Origin: Leptodactylus fallax
Taxonomy: Eukaryota; Chordata; Amphibia; Anura; Leptodactylidae
Assembly (NCBI GenBank): GCA_947044405.1
Contig: CAMRHE010001107.1
Coordinates: forward strand, 153,970-217,969
Direction of reading: 5' to 3'
DNA length: 64,000 nt
The first letter of the stretch is position 1; each line of letters begins with the position of its first letter. Both the position numbers and the translations under genes were made by a program. This document shows, in pieces, positions 12,036 to 23,460 of this stretch. The notes beneath the pieces were generated by a model. It was not told the DNA's origin. It saw nothing but the letters and a program-made list of their open reading frames with translations, and ran no database searches.

Positions 12036-12626
12036 TGTTATGGTTAGCTGCAAGGCCTCACAAAAAGCTATTTAAAATCAGTACAGTACTGAGAGCCAAG
12101 ACAGACCCCCAGACACCTTCACCAGAGCCTGTTGCGAGGCCGGATGGACTTTAGCTGAATTTGAGAGTCTGAATTGTCACCAACAGAAGCCTGTACCAAT
12201 AATAAATGCACTACAAGGTAATACCAAAACAAAACCCAGTATTGACTTACAGAGCAGCCCGGCAGCAGGTGAACAGTCATACAGGCACGAGTCAAAACCA
12301 GTCAGAGGCAAAATCAGATGACAGAAGCGATATCCAAAAGCAGGCCAAGGGTCAAAATCAGAGCGGGCATCTCACAGGCAGAATCAGCAGGCAATAAAAT
12401 ATCCAAAAACAAGTGAAGGGTCACTATGAAGCTAACGTGAACAACGCAGAGACAAACTAGAAGAAGAACCACAATTAGTTGGCCCCTGTGTCAGGAGGAA
12501 GGGGGTCGTATATAGGCTTCCTCAGCTGCTAAATGGACCAACCCAGGAAGCTTCTGAAACTGCAGAAGCTTCCTAGGTTGACATAGTAACCTTAAAGGTA
12601 AAGCAGCCAGATTGAGAATCCTGACA
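12036..12626 (-). mobile_element. Solo LTR (Gypsy-like), minus orientation, inside L1
   Basis: On the minus strand this 591-bp unit starts TGTCAGGATTC (right boundary 12626) and ends with TAACATA-type sequence at 12036. It is bounded by a perfect 5-bp duplication, TGATA at 12031-12035 and 12627-12631. Removing it restores the L1 reading across the site (WRSD then KIQYLGIQLT). It is related to the solo LTR at 2762-3342, with many substitutions between them. Confidence 0.82.
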
Positions 12627-12681
12627 TGATAAAATCCAATACTTAGGGATTCAGCTGACTTCTTCCTTCAAAACGCTATAC
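12627..12681 (+). pseudogene. L1 segment 3: YLGIQL block
   Basis: A short L1 piece encodes KIQYLGIQLTSSFKTLY, the conserved post-RT block of L1 ORF2. It is trapped between a solo LTR and a hAT element, and the frame continues in L1 segment 4 at 16343. Confidence 0.75.
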
Positions 12682-13031
12682 CAGGGGTCGGCAACCCCTG
12701 GCACGGCAGCCAGCATGGGACCTTCAGTTATTAAAAGAAGAGGGAGCACCCCTTTAGTGCTCTGCTACAGCAGAGGTATAGGATGCTCCCCCTTCTCTTG
12801 CTGCCCTCTCTGCCCACCAATGAGGGGCGAGGAAAGCCCAGGAGCTGGAGCTCATCACAGCACAAGGACCCTGGCTGCTGTCTGCTTCCTGCAAAGGCTC
12901 ACTGAGGAGGAGCAGGAAAAAAGCTCCTGCTGGCAAAGTGAAAGTAAAAAAAAAACTAACAGGTACATGCTGGGGTTACTATTTCTATTAATGTCAGGCA
13001 TTTGGGGTAATTAATTTAGTTTTAGTAACTC

Positions 13032-13268
13032 CATGTGCCTCACATTAATAGCAATTAACCCCATCATGTCCCTCACATTAACCCCTGTGTGCCTCACATA
13101 GAGTTATTAATATGTGAGACGTATGACGGTACTAATAAAGGACCTTAATGATGACGATATTTACTTATAACCTCCATATGTCTCACATATCAGTAACCCT
13201 TATGTAAAGCACACAGGGGTTAATGTGAGGGACATGATAGGGTTAACTGCTATTAATATGAGGCACAT
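13032..13268. repeat. Inverted repeat, 60-bp arms
   Basis: The arms 13032-13091 and 13209-13268 are near-perfect reverse complements (GTGCCTCACATTAATAGC and its complement, then CCCTCACATTAACCCCTGTG). The loop is about 117 bp. It could fold into a long cruciform or hairpin RNA. It may be a small foldback element inside the hAT. Confidence 0.85.
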
Positions 13269-13548
13269 GAAATTGCTAAACTGTAATGCACATGATCATA
13301 CGTTTTATCTTCAATTGTGGATAAAAGTACGAATCTATACATTTCAATGGGCCCATACACACAACCGTTGTTTTTGCGGTTGTGTGTCCGGACCAAATTG
13401 AAGAGCTGCAAATTATGGCATAGGTCCTATATCTGTCCTATATCTGTCCTATACATACCCTGTATCTGTCTGCATTTGTGGCCCTGTCAATTCATTTTTA
13501 ATGTATAGGTCAGTGAAAACCACATCCATGCCATTTGTGCGCAGGAGG

Positions 13549-13775
13549 CCTAAGGCTGAGGCCCCATGTTACGGAAACGCAGTTTTTTTGTTGCAGATTT
13601 TGCTGAGGTTTTTTGAGCCAAAGCCAAGAATGGCTACAAAAGGAATTGGAAATATAAAGGAAGTTCTTATACATCTCCCTTCTGCTCAATCCACTCCTGT
13701 CTTTGGCTCAAAAAAAGTAGCGAAATCTGCAACAAAAAAAGCTGTGTTTCTGAAACATGGGTCCTCAGCCTTAAG
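13549..13775. mobile_element. Palindromic MITE, about 227 bp
   Basis: The outer halves are reverse complements over roughly 85 bp. The left half starts CCTAAGGCTGAGGCCCCATG; the right half, complemented, starts CCTTAAGGCTGAGGACCCATG (quoted in two parts: CCTTAAGG and CTGAGGACCCATG). Both contain TTTTTTTGTTGCAGATTT. The outer TAA/TTA suggests a 3-bp duplication of the PIF/Harbinger kind, but this is inference. Confidence 0.75.
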
Positions 13776-14234
13776 GTGTTTCTTTTTGGGTGGTGACACA
13801 CTGTGTACCCAGGTGCGGCTATAACCAAATCCAGTTCCCAGGCACTAGTGCTGTCACTTAGATGTAAGTGTAAGTGTGACACTCATTAATTCATTAATTC
13901 CTGGCTGTGGTTTTGTTGTTACCACACCGCCAGGAATTAAAAGTGGCTGAAATTAATCTGCAGTTCACTTACAGAAAAGTAAAAGTACCGATGGCCGGGG
14001 ACTGGATGCAGCATCCAGGTACATAGTGTGTCACCATCCTACAGGTGTTACCTCACTCTGCTACCAGTCGCATGCATTTACCACTAACTGCAGGTTACAC
14101 GTGTACTTACATTGCTTCTAATGGAAAAGTACAGGTGTATACAGGCTAATAGCTAAACGCATGTGGCTGGGAGCACAGTATGATAGCACCCCTATGTTAC
14201 GGTTTGTGTTATATGACTCTTTGACACCTTTCAC

Positions 14235-16259
14235 TCCCTCCTCATGCCACATACCTCAGTGCTCAAGAAATAGCCACTTACTTTAAAGACAAAACAGCCA
14301 ACATCCGTCAGGAAATAACCCATTCTCCAAGGGGCATCACTCCCCTTCCCTCCCTTGCTCCTCATTGTGAACTCTCATTATTTGACCCGGTAACAGAAGA
14401 AGAAGTCTCCCAGCTCCTTTCTTCTTCTCGCCCCACTACTTGCACAAGCGATCCTATCCCGTCACACCTCCTCCGGTCTCTGTCCCCTACTGTTACAACT
14501 CACCTTACTAAAATTTTTAACCTCTCTCTTTCTTCTGGAATCTTTCCCTCCTCCTTCAAACATGCTGTCATAACCCCACTACTGAAAAAACCCTCCCTTG
14601 ACCCATCCTGTGCTGCTAACTACCGACCTGTCTCTAACCTCCCCTTCATCTCTAAACTCCTGGAATGCTTGGTCTACTCCTAATACGCTATATCACTGCT
14701 AACTCTCTTCTGGACCCCTTACAGTCAGGTTTTCATGCACTACACGCTACAAAAACAGCCCTCACAAACGTCTCCAATGATCTCTTGATGGCTAAATCTA
14801 AAGGGAACTATTCACTACTTGTTCTTCTGGATCTTGGTTTTCTTCTTATCTCTCTGACTGCTCATTTAGTGTATCATTCGCTGGTGCTGTTTCTTCTCCT
14901 CTGTCCCTTGCAGTTGGGGTTCCTCAAGGCTCGGTCCTAGGTCCCCTCCTTTTCTCTCTGTACACAGCCCAATTTGGACAAACCATTTGCAAATTTGGCT
15001 TTCAATACCATCTTTATGCAGATGATACCTAACTATATACCTCATCCATTAACATCACCCCTGCACTACTACAGAACACCAGTGACTGTCTCTCTGCTGT
15101 CTCTAACATCATGTCTTCTCTTTATCTGAAATTAAATCTTTCAAAAACTGAACTTCTTGTGTTCCCTCCGTCTACTAATCGACCTAACGCTGATATCACC
15201 ATTTCTGTCTGTGGCCTTACTATTACCCCGAGGCGGCATGCCCGCTGTCTGTGGATTGTATTTGTTTCAGATCTCACCTTTACCACACATATTCAGACAC
15301 TTGCACGCGCTTGCCACCTGCACCTTAAAAACATCTCTAGAATTCGCCCTTTTCTCACCGTGGAAACATCAAAAACACTCATTGTCGCTCTGATTCTCTC
15401 TCGTCTTTGCTATTGCAATTCTCTTCTATTTGGGCTTCCTCTTACTAAACTCTCCCTACTACAATCTGTCCTGAATGCAGCTGCCAGACTCATCTTTCTG
15501 TCAAACCGGTACACAGACGCATCTACCTTGTGTCAGTCGCTGTATTGGTTGCCAATCCATCACAGAATACAATATAAAATTATCACACTGATCCACAAAT
15601 CCATCCATAGTGCTGTGCCCCCCTATATCTCCTCTCTCGTCACTTTCTTCCGCCCTAACCGTCCTCTCCGTTCTGCCAATGACCTTAGACTTGCATCCCC
15701 TGTTATCCGATCATCCCATTCCCGTCTCCAAGACTTTTCTCGAGCTGCACCGGTGCTCTGGAATTCTTTACCCAAGACAATCTGATTAATCCCCAAATAC
15801 AGTAGCTTCAAAACTGCCCTAAAATCACACCTGTATGGTCAGGCTTATCATATGCCCTGATCAGTGTAGTGTGCGGAGGTGTAGAACAATAACACCTTTT
15901 ATCCTTCCTCCTCTGTTCCTCAGATCCTGGCCCCTCCATCTGGAAGTTACACTGCACTCCTTGCACTTAGTATCTGTTTATTCACAGATACTGTCTGGTG
16001 ACTGGTTCATACAGCTTCAGTTACACAACCTTTTCTATTAAAAGATGGCTGGACCATTGTAGCAAACAAGCCCTCTGACCTCTTGTGTCCCTCATAGAAA
16101 GTAAGCTCTTGTGAGCAGGGCCCTCACTCCTATTGTTTGATATGTTTATTTCTTTGTCACATTGTAATGTCTCACATTGTCTGTTCATGTGTCCTTTGAT
16201 TTGTAAAGTGCTACGGAATATGTTGGCGCTATATAAATAAAGTTTATTATTATTATTAT
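14235..16259 (+). mobile_element. L2-clade LINE, 5-prime truncated
   Basis: A non-LTR retrotransposon with decayed RT and a characteristic L2-type 3-prime end (GGCGCTATATAAATAAAG followed by (TTA)n at 16244-16259). It lacks the endonuclease. It sits inside the hAT element and so is younger than that insertion. A second, minus-strand copy is at 38057-40005, and a short relative is near 54757-54912. Confidence 0.88.
14250..15785 (+). pseudogene. L2 reverse transcriptase, decayed
   Basis: Conserved L2 blocks appear in order: DPIPSHLLRSL near 14450; [17 protein letters not shown] near 14610-14660; a broken catalytic region 14665-15040 in which the ADDT box is followed at once by a stop (15028-15033); then an intact 224-codon frame from 15111. 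That frame carries LKLNLSKTELLVFPPS, LSRLCYCNSLLFGLP, LNAAARLIFL and LYWLPIHHRIQYKI. The RT would copy element RNA at a nicked target. Stops and frameshifts between 14665 and 15110 inactivate it. Confidence 0.88.
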
Positions 16260-16342
16260 GACTTTAGTGTAGGTGTGGGCAGCTTTAAAATTATTTTTTA
16301 ATTTAAATCGGCACCCTGAACAAAAAAGGTTGCCTACGCCTG

Positions 16343-16580
16343 CGCTATAACATCATAACTTTGAACCGATGTTAAAGACTATACCTGTTGACACTGTTAG
16401 GATGTCTAATATAGAAATATCATGGATTGGAAGAATTGCTGCATTTGAAATGCTTCTCTTCCCCAAACTCCTCAAACCCTCCCCATTCTGCTTTCCTCTT
16501 CGTTTTTTGAATCCTTACAAAGGATTGTATCCAAATTCATTTGGCGTGGTAGGAGACCCCGTATAGGTGTAGTGTCCCTC
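16343..16580 (+). pseudogene. L1 segment 4: ORF2 C-terminal part
   Basis: It resumes L1 ORF2 after the hAT. NIEISWIGRIAAFEMLLFPK matches the conserved SWxGRI...LPK block. A frame change near 16500 then leads to SKFIWRGRRPRIGV, the next L1 block. Sequence beyond about 16580 is no longer L1-like, so the C-terminus and 3-prime end are lost. Confidence 0.8.
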
Positions 16581-18341
16581 TGGGGGCAAAATGTACATAG
16601 TTTTTTTGTATTTTTTGTGATGTGTCTATATTGTAACATGCAGTGTATATAGAATGTATAGTTCATTCCCTTAAATGGACTGTACCACTATGAGTGAGGT
16701 GAAAGGTTTTGGTATGACCCGCTCAGTAAGTTCTAGAAAGGAGGAGGAGACCTGGAGTCTTCTCTATTCCTTTGAGAAGTGAAGAAGTGCATAGAGCATT
16801 GAGACTGAGCTAGAACTGGCCTGAAGACCATCCAGCCAGCTCAATATTGTGCACCAGCCACATGCTGGAGAAAGGAAAATAATTCTAATTGGCTGATATA
16901 ACAAAAAAAGTGTGCCCAGATTGGAATCTGAGGATAATCATGCAATGACCATTTCTATGCAACAGGACAGACAGTGCTCCCTGCTGATCTACACCCACAG
17001 AGTGAACTGGTAGAGAGTTTTTGTGAAACTCAGAAAAAGTAAAGACAGCCTCAGCAAGGGAACAGCAGACTGCAAACGGGTGTACCAACTCAGCCCCAAT
17101 TCCCACTTGTAAGTTTAGAAGTCTGGTATCTCCAAATTTGGATGCTATTATGCTATTTGGATGCTATTATTATGTCTCCTGAACCTTATTCCTGCACACT
17201 CATCATGGGCACTCCAACTTCCATCAGGCTCAAGAAGGCTGACAACATCTAGGACGTTCCCTGGGGGAACCATTATCATTAGTACTGCAGCAGCCTAGGA
17301 GGAGAGGTGGAGGAATTGGTCAAGTTCATATTCACTATGACAAGTTCAAGTACTACTAGTCCCAGTAGGCCTCCCTCAAAGAGTTGCTGCATTGATGCCA
17401 CTAGCCTCTTAATCCCTGCTCTGTTCACATCAATAAAGTTTGTAGTAGTGATGTGTCCATCCTCCACAATGACAATGCTGATACTGATGTTGGTCAGGGT
17501 GGGAGGAGAGCGTGAAAGGTGAAAAAAGCAAATGGTGGTATGTGACCTGTAGGAAGTTACCACACTAGGGATTCTGGTGCTGATAAGAAAAGGGAAAAGG
17601 GCAGGAATTTAATAAGTGTGTTAGGTATAAATATTCATTTCAGACAATTTTTAGGTTAAATAAATAGTCCTCGGAAACCCCTTTAATTGTTCTATTTTAG
17701 TCCACAGCCAAGCTCCAGTACTCTTATTTTTAAATATTAAATATATTGTATACTGTACACTTGAAAATATACACCTGCACACAGAGTCAGCTGTGTTCTT
17801 AAGAGGTGCATCTCAGAAAATTTTTTGGAAGCATATTAAGATAAACAAATTTTGGCTTAACTGTATCCCTCCTCCTTATTAAGCTAAATTCCACAAACAC
17901 ATCATTAAAATGGTTATTAATGTCTTTTTTCCTAAAATAAATCTACATATGTAATCAACCACTTTCTATGCTTATGCTGTTAGCACCTGCAAAGCTATAT
18001 TTATATTGGCATATTTACTAGAATGAAGATGAGGAACCAAATAGCAATGTGATATTCCCTAGTGTAAGAGCTACAATTTAGGCAAATGTGCAATAAGACA
18101 CAACTTCAAAACCAATGCACTCACAAGATAAGATATGAATTAAAATATTGAAGTGTAAATCTGAAATGGACTTTGATCATTTCTGTTTCATTTTTAAACT
18201 TTAAACATTACAACAAACTTTTTTGACAGGGAGGAATTTAGGTTTTACATATTCACTACATGCTCTATGTTACAGATCTGGAAAGGTTTAACTTTGCACT
18301 GAAATCACATAACACAACAAAAGCCATTGACATAGTTGAAT
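16581..18341. other. Unassigned non-coding DNA
   Basis: No gene or repeat class that I can support. Around 17640-17700 a CCCCTTTAA motif suggests an old T2-type terminus without a partner. The frames at 17279-17563 lie on both strands over the same stretch and carry no motif. Confidence 0.4.
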
Positions 18342-19083
18342 TTAAAGGAGTTGTCCAGGAAATACAGATTTTTGCCAGGAGGACAGGAAATCTGAAAATG
18401 AAAAAAAAAAAAGAAACATGCTCACCTGTATCCAGTGCTGTGTCCCAGGCCATTGTCCTGTCCACCGGCACCCAGGGCTTGTTCCAGGAAGAAGTAATCG
18501 CTACCTGTGACTGCTGAGGCCAATCAGCGGCCTTAGGAAAGGAAGCGGGACGTCACAACTGAGGTATTTTAATGGCGTTCCAGGTCCTTGCCTTAGGCTG
18601 CTGATTGGCCTCAGCGGTCACATGCTTTGTTTTTTTACCTTTCCCGGGCTGATTTTTTTCACCATAAACTGGCCCCATGGGCAGGATCAAGTAGTTCCCT
18701 TTCCATTGGTGCCCCTCTATAATATTTCTGTTGCTGTAAAGTGAAGTTATAAATGTTTGAAAGCATAAACTGTAATATGCAAATTAATCTAAGTAGTCAC
18801 GGTGGGCAGCAGCTTCACCCTACTCATGTTGTCCGCTCCTGGTCATGATTGACATTTCCCTCACAGTGCACTCAATCCCTGACACCATATAGGCTGAAAC
18901 TACTCCCCTACTACTACTTATGTTAATTTTTATATGACTTTTTAGGCTTTCAAACATCTATTAATTCCCTTCGCTGCAACAGAAAGATCACAGAGGGGCA
19001 CAAATGGAAAGGTAAGTACTTGATCCTGCACATGGTGGGGCCAGTTTATGGTGAAGAAAAACCACGGAACAGGTTCCTTTTAA
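18342..19083. mobile_element. T2-type MITE composite (TTAAAGG ends)
   Basis: The left end TTAAAGGAGTTGTCCAGG (18342) and right end TTCCTTTTAA (19083) carry the T2/Kolobok terminal motif. The ends belong to different subfamilies. Inside, 18648-18735 and 18975-19066 are long complementary arms (CACCATAAACTGGCCCC, GATCAAGTA, CCTTTCCATT and complements). I read it as one MITE inserted into, or recombined with, another. No coding capacity was seen. Confidence 0.65.
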
Positions 19084-20490
19084 ACTTTATGTGATGATAC
19101 ATACACTTTTGTATGTATCATTACTGAATTATATTGTTCAGTGTATATATCCTTAGTGAAAGTATTGTTTATGCATGCATCATCAGTCTATTATATTGGT
19201 ATGTGTGTATACAAGTAATGTCAGGGGGATCAGGGGTGAAAATGTTTCTTCCAGCCATCAAGACCAAATACTGCCAAGGAACATTTGTTGCTTTATGACT
19301 AGTTGTCTTTAATCAACCCAATCAGGCATAAAGAAGAGAGTTTGACCGGCCAGCAACCTTGGCCATCTGTGGAGTATTCCCTTTCCAAGGTACAGATGAA
19401 AACAGCCATTTTTCAGATCTTCAAGACATGGAAAGGGGGAGGAGGGGGCACTCTGGCAGGAGGCATAGCTAAGCAAAAGCCAGGAGCTTCACCTTACAAG
19501 AGATTGAGATACGTTGAAAAGGGTGTCACATACTGGGAGCCAGTGAACAAGCTGAGTGTTGTCCATACTTTTCCTCCAAGATTCCTCTAAGTATTAGATT
19601 CTTTTCTCCTTTTCTTTAAAAAAATGTTATGCTTGTTTGTCATCCTTGTTGGTCTCTTTTATATTATATATCTATGAACCCATTACCGTTTTAAAGTGAG
19701 TTTGTGTCTTCAACTGTTGGAAAGACTCGTGTATGAGTATATGTGAGTTCTGTACAATTTTGCAACATGCTAAGAAAACCCTTGAAAGACTGCAATGAAA
19801 ACAAAAACAAACAATGGGTCTTCACACATAGACACACATACTGGAGGATATCACTTTGTGATACAAAATCACAAAACAGTCTTGACACATAGAGATATAG
19901 CAGAATTAACAATGACAGGTCACGCCAGCATAATTCACTTGTTCTCCTGTGACGCAGTGCCTGCTATTTATAGAATTGCAAAGCAGTTTCTGCATTAAGT
20001 AGCAGGAGCTTCCCAGTGATGAAAATTAATAGCTTATTGTGCCCCGCTTGCCCCACCTAAAAACACACCTAGGGCCAGCTGCCCTGTCTTGAAGGCTACA
20101 TGCAGAAATGAATTGGGTATTTGCCTACTTCACTACATAAATCCATTGTTAATCATTTCATTGAAACAAGAATGAAAATGCCAGTTATCGAAGTAGTAAA
20201 CATAAATATTATATTAATTAATATTATATTATTTTACTTCACTGCACAGCAGTTGTCAGTCAATACTATAAACTAAGCAGTGATCTCTCACAGAAGCTGT
20301 GAAACTAGCACAATATTTTCTGGAGATGTCTATCCAAGGGGAGGGGTAAGGCTGAACACGTCTGTATCACATACCATATATACATATATATATATATATA
20401 TAGTAATGGTATCCTCTTGTTTGGCAGGAGAGACCTTTGAGTAGGCCCTTATGCACTTATACCCCTGTGACTAGACATATCACCTCACCA
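19084..20490. other. Unassigned DNA with (TA)n tract
   Basis: No supported gene. A 95-codon frame at 19303-19590 has a glycine run and no family similarity, so I do not call it. A TA-rich microsatellite lies at 20373-20401, just before the Penelope element. Confidence 0.4.
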
Positions 20491-22250
20491 TATGGCTGCC
20501 GCTTTGTTCAATTGGTTGTCTGTTACTTTTGGTTTGTATCCCGATCTGAGAAATTTCATCCTCAGATCCAGGAGGTGCTTGTCCAGGTCTGCTTTGTCGG
20601 AGCAAATACGATTGTATCGTATAGCCTGGCTGTAGATTATAGATTGTCTTGTGTGCTTGGGGTGGAAGCTGTTGTTTCTCAGGTAGGCCGTTCTGTCTGT
20701 GGGTTTGTGGTATATTGATGTGAGTAGCCGGTGGTCTTTAATGTATATTGTGGTATCCAGAAAGTGAATTTCACTCCCTGAATAGCTAAGTTTAAGGTTG
20801 ATGGTCGGGTGAAAGTCATTGTAGTCATTATGGAATTGAAGTAGGGCCTCCTCACCTGCAGTCCAGATGACAAGGATATCATCGATATAACGAAGGTAAA
20901 TCATAGGTTTGGTGGCGCATGTTGATAAATATGTTCCTTCCATTTCTGCAATAAAGAGATTTGCATATTGGGGTGCACATCTGGTCCCCATTGAAGTTCC
21001 CATTCGCTGTAGATATAGATCCTCTCCAAAGGTAAAATGGTTGTGGCTAAGGATGAATTGTATGAGCTGCGTTACTGGATCTGTTGGGAGGTTTTGTTTT
21101 GCCAGGTGTACCCGACATGCTGCAACTCCATCCTTGTGGGGAATGTTGGTATACAGGGATTCCACATCCATGGTGGCCAAAATGGTACCCTCAGGTAGAG
21201 GTCCCAGGGCATTCAGTTTGTTAAGAAGGTCAGTGGTGTCCTGGATATAGCTTGGAGTATCCCTGACAAGGGGTTTTAGGAGATTTTCCACCCAACCTGA
21301 GATGTTTTCTGTCAGTGTCCCAATGCCAGAAATGATAGGCCTCCCAGGGTTGCCATCTTTGTGTATCTTTGGGAGCATATAGAAGCAGCCCGGTCTGGGA
21401 TCTTGTGGAATAAGTCCTTTTACCTGATTCTGGATCTGGACTGGAAACTTCTTGACCATACTCTTTAGTTCTTTCATATAGGCCTCTGTGGGATCACTTC
21501 CAAGTTTGGAGTAATGGATGGGATTTGACAGTTGCCTGTTTGCTTCCTGGATATAGTCTGAGGTGTTCATTATGACTATTGCACCCCCTTTGTCAGCCAG
21601 TTTTATTATTATATCCTGATTTTCTTTCAGTGAAGTAATAGCCTTCTGTTCTTGCAGGGTTAGGTTATGCGCCTGTTTCTTTTGTTTCTCCAGGATTTCT
21701 GATTTTACTTTGCTTCTGAAACAGTCAATATATTTATCCAGTGCTGCATTAGCTCCAGGGCGTGGGGTCCAGGTAGATTTTTTGGTAGGATTCCTTATGG
21801 GCTGTTCCATCTCAGAGTCGCTGCTGTATGGAAGGTCTTTGTCATAAAAATATTCCCTTAATCTCATTTTTCTGAAAAACTCCTCCATATCATTGCAGAG
21901 TTGGATATGGTCAGTGTGTGCCGAGGGGCAGAAGGAGAGACCTTTGGAGAGAACTGACATTTCGTGTTTGTTTGGCTCATAAGAGGAAAGATTCACAACA
22001 CAGCTTTGCTGAGCTGGACTAGTACTTGCGGTTGTAGTAATGAGACTTTTTTGTCTCAGTCTGTGGAGCTTTCTCTTTTTGTTGTTAATAAGCATATCCT
22101 GAAGTTTCCAGTAGTATGTGTGGAGTTTGGCCTTCATTTCCTCTGTGTCATTAGCCAATGATGATTTCAGGGCCTGTATCTCCTCCTGTGTTCTTTTTTT
22201 GTTGTTATAGGAAATTTTTATCATATTGTTCTGCAGCCTTTCAGATGTCC
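20491..22250 (-). pseudogene. Penelope-like RT, inverted 5-prime part of the element
   Basis: One open frame runs without stops. It encodes N-terminal helices, then KLADKGGAIVIMNT (near 21600), FYMLPKIHKDGNPGRPIISG (21395-21330), a TMDVESLYTNIPH catalytic block (about 21170), QRMGTSMGTRCAPQYANLF and the active-site YIDD in LRYIDDILVIW (about 20890). These are the diagnostic Penelope RT motifs. The enzyme would copy the element from a target 3-prime end. An open frame extends further upstream, but its first about 60 codons are only the antisense of the plus-strand copy. The frame breaks at 20491 into flanking DNA; its continuation is on the other strand. Confidence 0.93.
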
Positions 22251-22258
22251 GAATACAT

Positions 22259-23056
22259 ACCTGAGAAACGACAGCTTCCACCCCAAGCACACAAGACAAT
22301 CTATAATCTACAGCCAGGCTATACGATACAATCGTATTTGCTCCGACAAAGCAGACCTGGACAAGCACCTCCTGGATCTGAAGATGAAATTTCTCAGATC
22401 GGGATACAAACCAAAAGTAACAGACAACCAATTGAACAAAGCGGCAGCCATTAACAGAGACAGTCTGCTCACATATAGAGAGACCCAGAAAGAAGCCCTA
22501 GTGCCCCTAGTTGTCACCTACAACCCACAGCTGGAGATCCTACGAAGGATTGCCAAGGAGCTCCAACCTGTGCTACATAGGGACAACAGACTCAAGGACA
22601 TATTTCCAGTCCCCCCCTCTCCTTTCCTTTCGACAACCACCAAACCTGAGGCATATTATCGTCCGGAGTGCCCTGAAGGCCCCAACTGAAAATGGCACCT
22701 CACCTTGCCTACATAAAAGGTGCATGACCTGCAAGCACATCCACACCGCTGACAGTGTACCTATCCCACAGTCACAACAGATGCACAGAATTAGGGGGAC
22801 ATTCTCCTGCAGGTCTTCCAATGTGGTGTACCTCATAATGTGTACGCAATGTCCCACCACAGGCCTCTATGTGGGGGAAACAGGGCAGAGACTCAGTCAA
22901 CGAATGAACTCACACAGATCCAGTATCAATAACAGCAGAACCGATCTACCAGTGGCCGCACATTTCTCCGGAGAAAACCACTCTATTGAAGATTTGCGGG
23001 TTGTGGTTTTAATGGGACATTTTAAGACACAGGAGGCGAGGAAACAATGGGAGTAA
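22259..23056 (+). pseudogene. Penelope-like RT thumb and GIY-YIG endonuclease, 3-prime part
   Basis: It begins within RT at RNDSFHPKHTRQS and repeats the last RT codons of the inverted part. It then continues through RIAKELQPVLHRDNRLKDIF. A net +1 frame change occurs in the C-run near 22612-22618. In the new frame follow PPNLRHIIVRSALKAP, the Cys block CLHKRCMTCKHI, and the GIY-YIG-type nuclease core VVYLIMCTQC...GLYVGETGQRLSQRMNSHR (about 22825-22920). The nuclease would nick the target for priming. The frame ends at 23056. Confidence 0.9.
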
Positions 23057-23383
23057 AAGTTTATGCAAAAATTTCAAACTCTGCAATTTGGACTTAATAT
23101 TCATGCCAGCTTCATGTCACACTATGTATGAACCATGAACTGAACTCAATATTCATGCCAGCTTCAAATCACACTATGTATGAACTGTGAGGGAGACAAA
23201 TCACCTCCTGATAGCAAACAGATAACAGATCCCTCCGTCACGCACCACAAGTTTCCAGACTGTTTTTTTGACCTGTTGTAAATAACTTCTCTACTTAGAT
23301 TGCATTTTTTTTTAAGGACTCTAAAATGCTTTGAAAACCATGTGTATAAAAATCTGTTAATTTTCAGTTCTTGTATCACACCA

Positions 23384-23440
23384 TGTCTGATGAAGGGAGC
23401 GAGTACTCCTGAAAGCTTACTTATAAATATATTCAGTTAG
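23384..23440 (+). ncRNA. Candidate hammerhead-ribozyme core in Penelope 3-prime region
   Basis: CTGATGA at 23387-23393 is followed, after one unpaired A, by a 5-bp stem (GGGAG 23395-23399 with CTCCT 23406-23410, first pair G-U), then GAAA at 23411-23414. These are the two conserved hammerhead core strands at the right spacing. Penelope-like elements are known to carry hammerhead motifs. Helices I and III are not obvious here, so self-cleavage is uncertain. Confidence 0.45.
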
Positions 23441-23460
23441 CCTCTAAAAGGAATCGCCTG

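Larger units (their letters stand above)
12682..16342. mobile_element. hAT-type DNA element, 3.66 kb, carrying an L2 and smaller repeats
   Basis: The left end reads CAGGGGTCGGCAACCCCTGG and the right end, reverse complemented, CAGGCGTAGGCAACCTTTTT. These imperfect terminal repeats are of the hAT kind. An 8-bp target duplication with one mismatch flanks it: CGCTATAC at 12674-12681 and CGCTATAA at 16343-16350. No transposase motif was found, so the element is non-autonomous. It contains a 60-bp inverted repeat (13032-13268), a palindromic MITE (13549-13775) and an L2 LINE (14235-16259). Confidence 0.82.
20491..23460. mobile_element. Penelope-like element with 5-prime inversion
   Basis: The RT part lies on the minus strand (22250 down to 20491). 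The thumb/linker/GIY-YIG endonuclease part and 3-prime end lie on the plus strand (about 22259-23460). A stretch of about 195 bp that straddles the break is present twice in inverted orientation (20491-20685 and 22259-22454), with only two mismatches that I can count. This is the layout expected from a twin-primed, 5-prime-inverted insertion. The 5-prime end is truncated. Confidence 0.85.

Noticed and set aside
12674..16350. Treating the L2 at 14235-16259 as inserted directly into the L1
   Set aside because: The 8-bp duplication and terminal repeats at 12682 and 16342 show that the L2 lies within a hAT element which is what entered the L1.
19303..19590. 95-codon frame with a glycine run
   Set aside because: No recognisable domain, promoter or splice context, and it lies between repeats. 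I could not support a gene.
22251..22431. First 60 codons of the minus-strand Penelope frame
   Set aside because: They are the antisense of the plus-strand RT copy, created by the inverted duplication, and not a real N-terminus.
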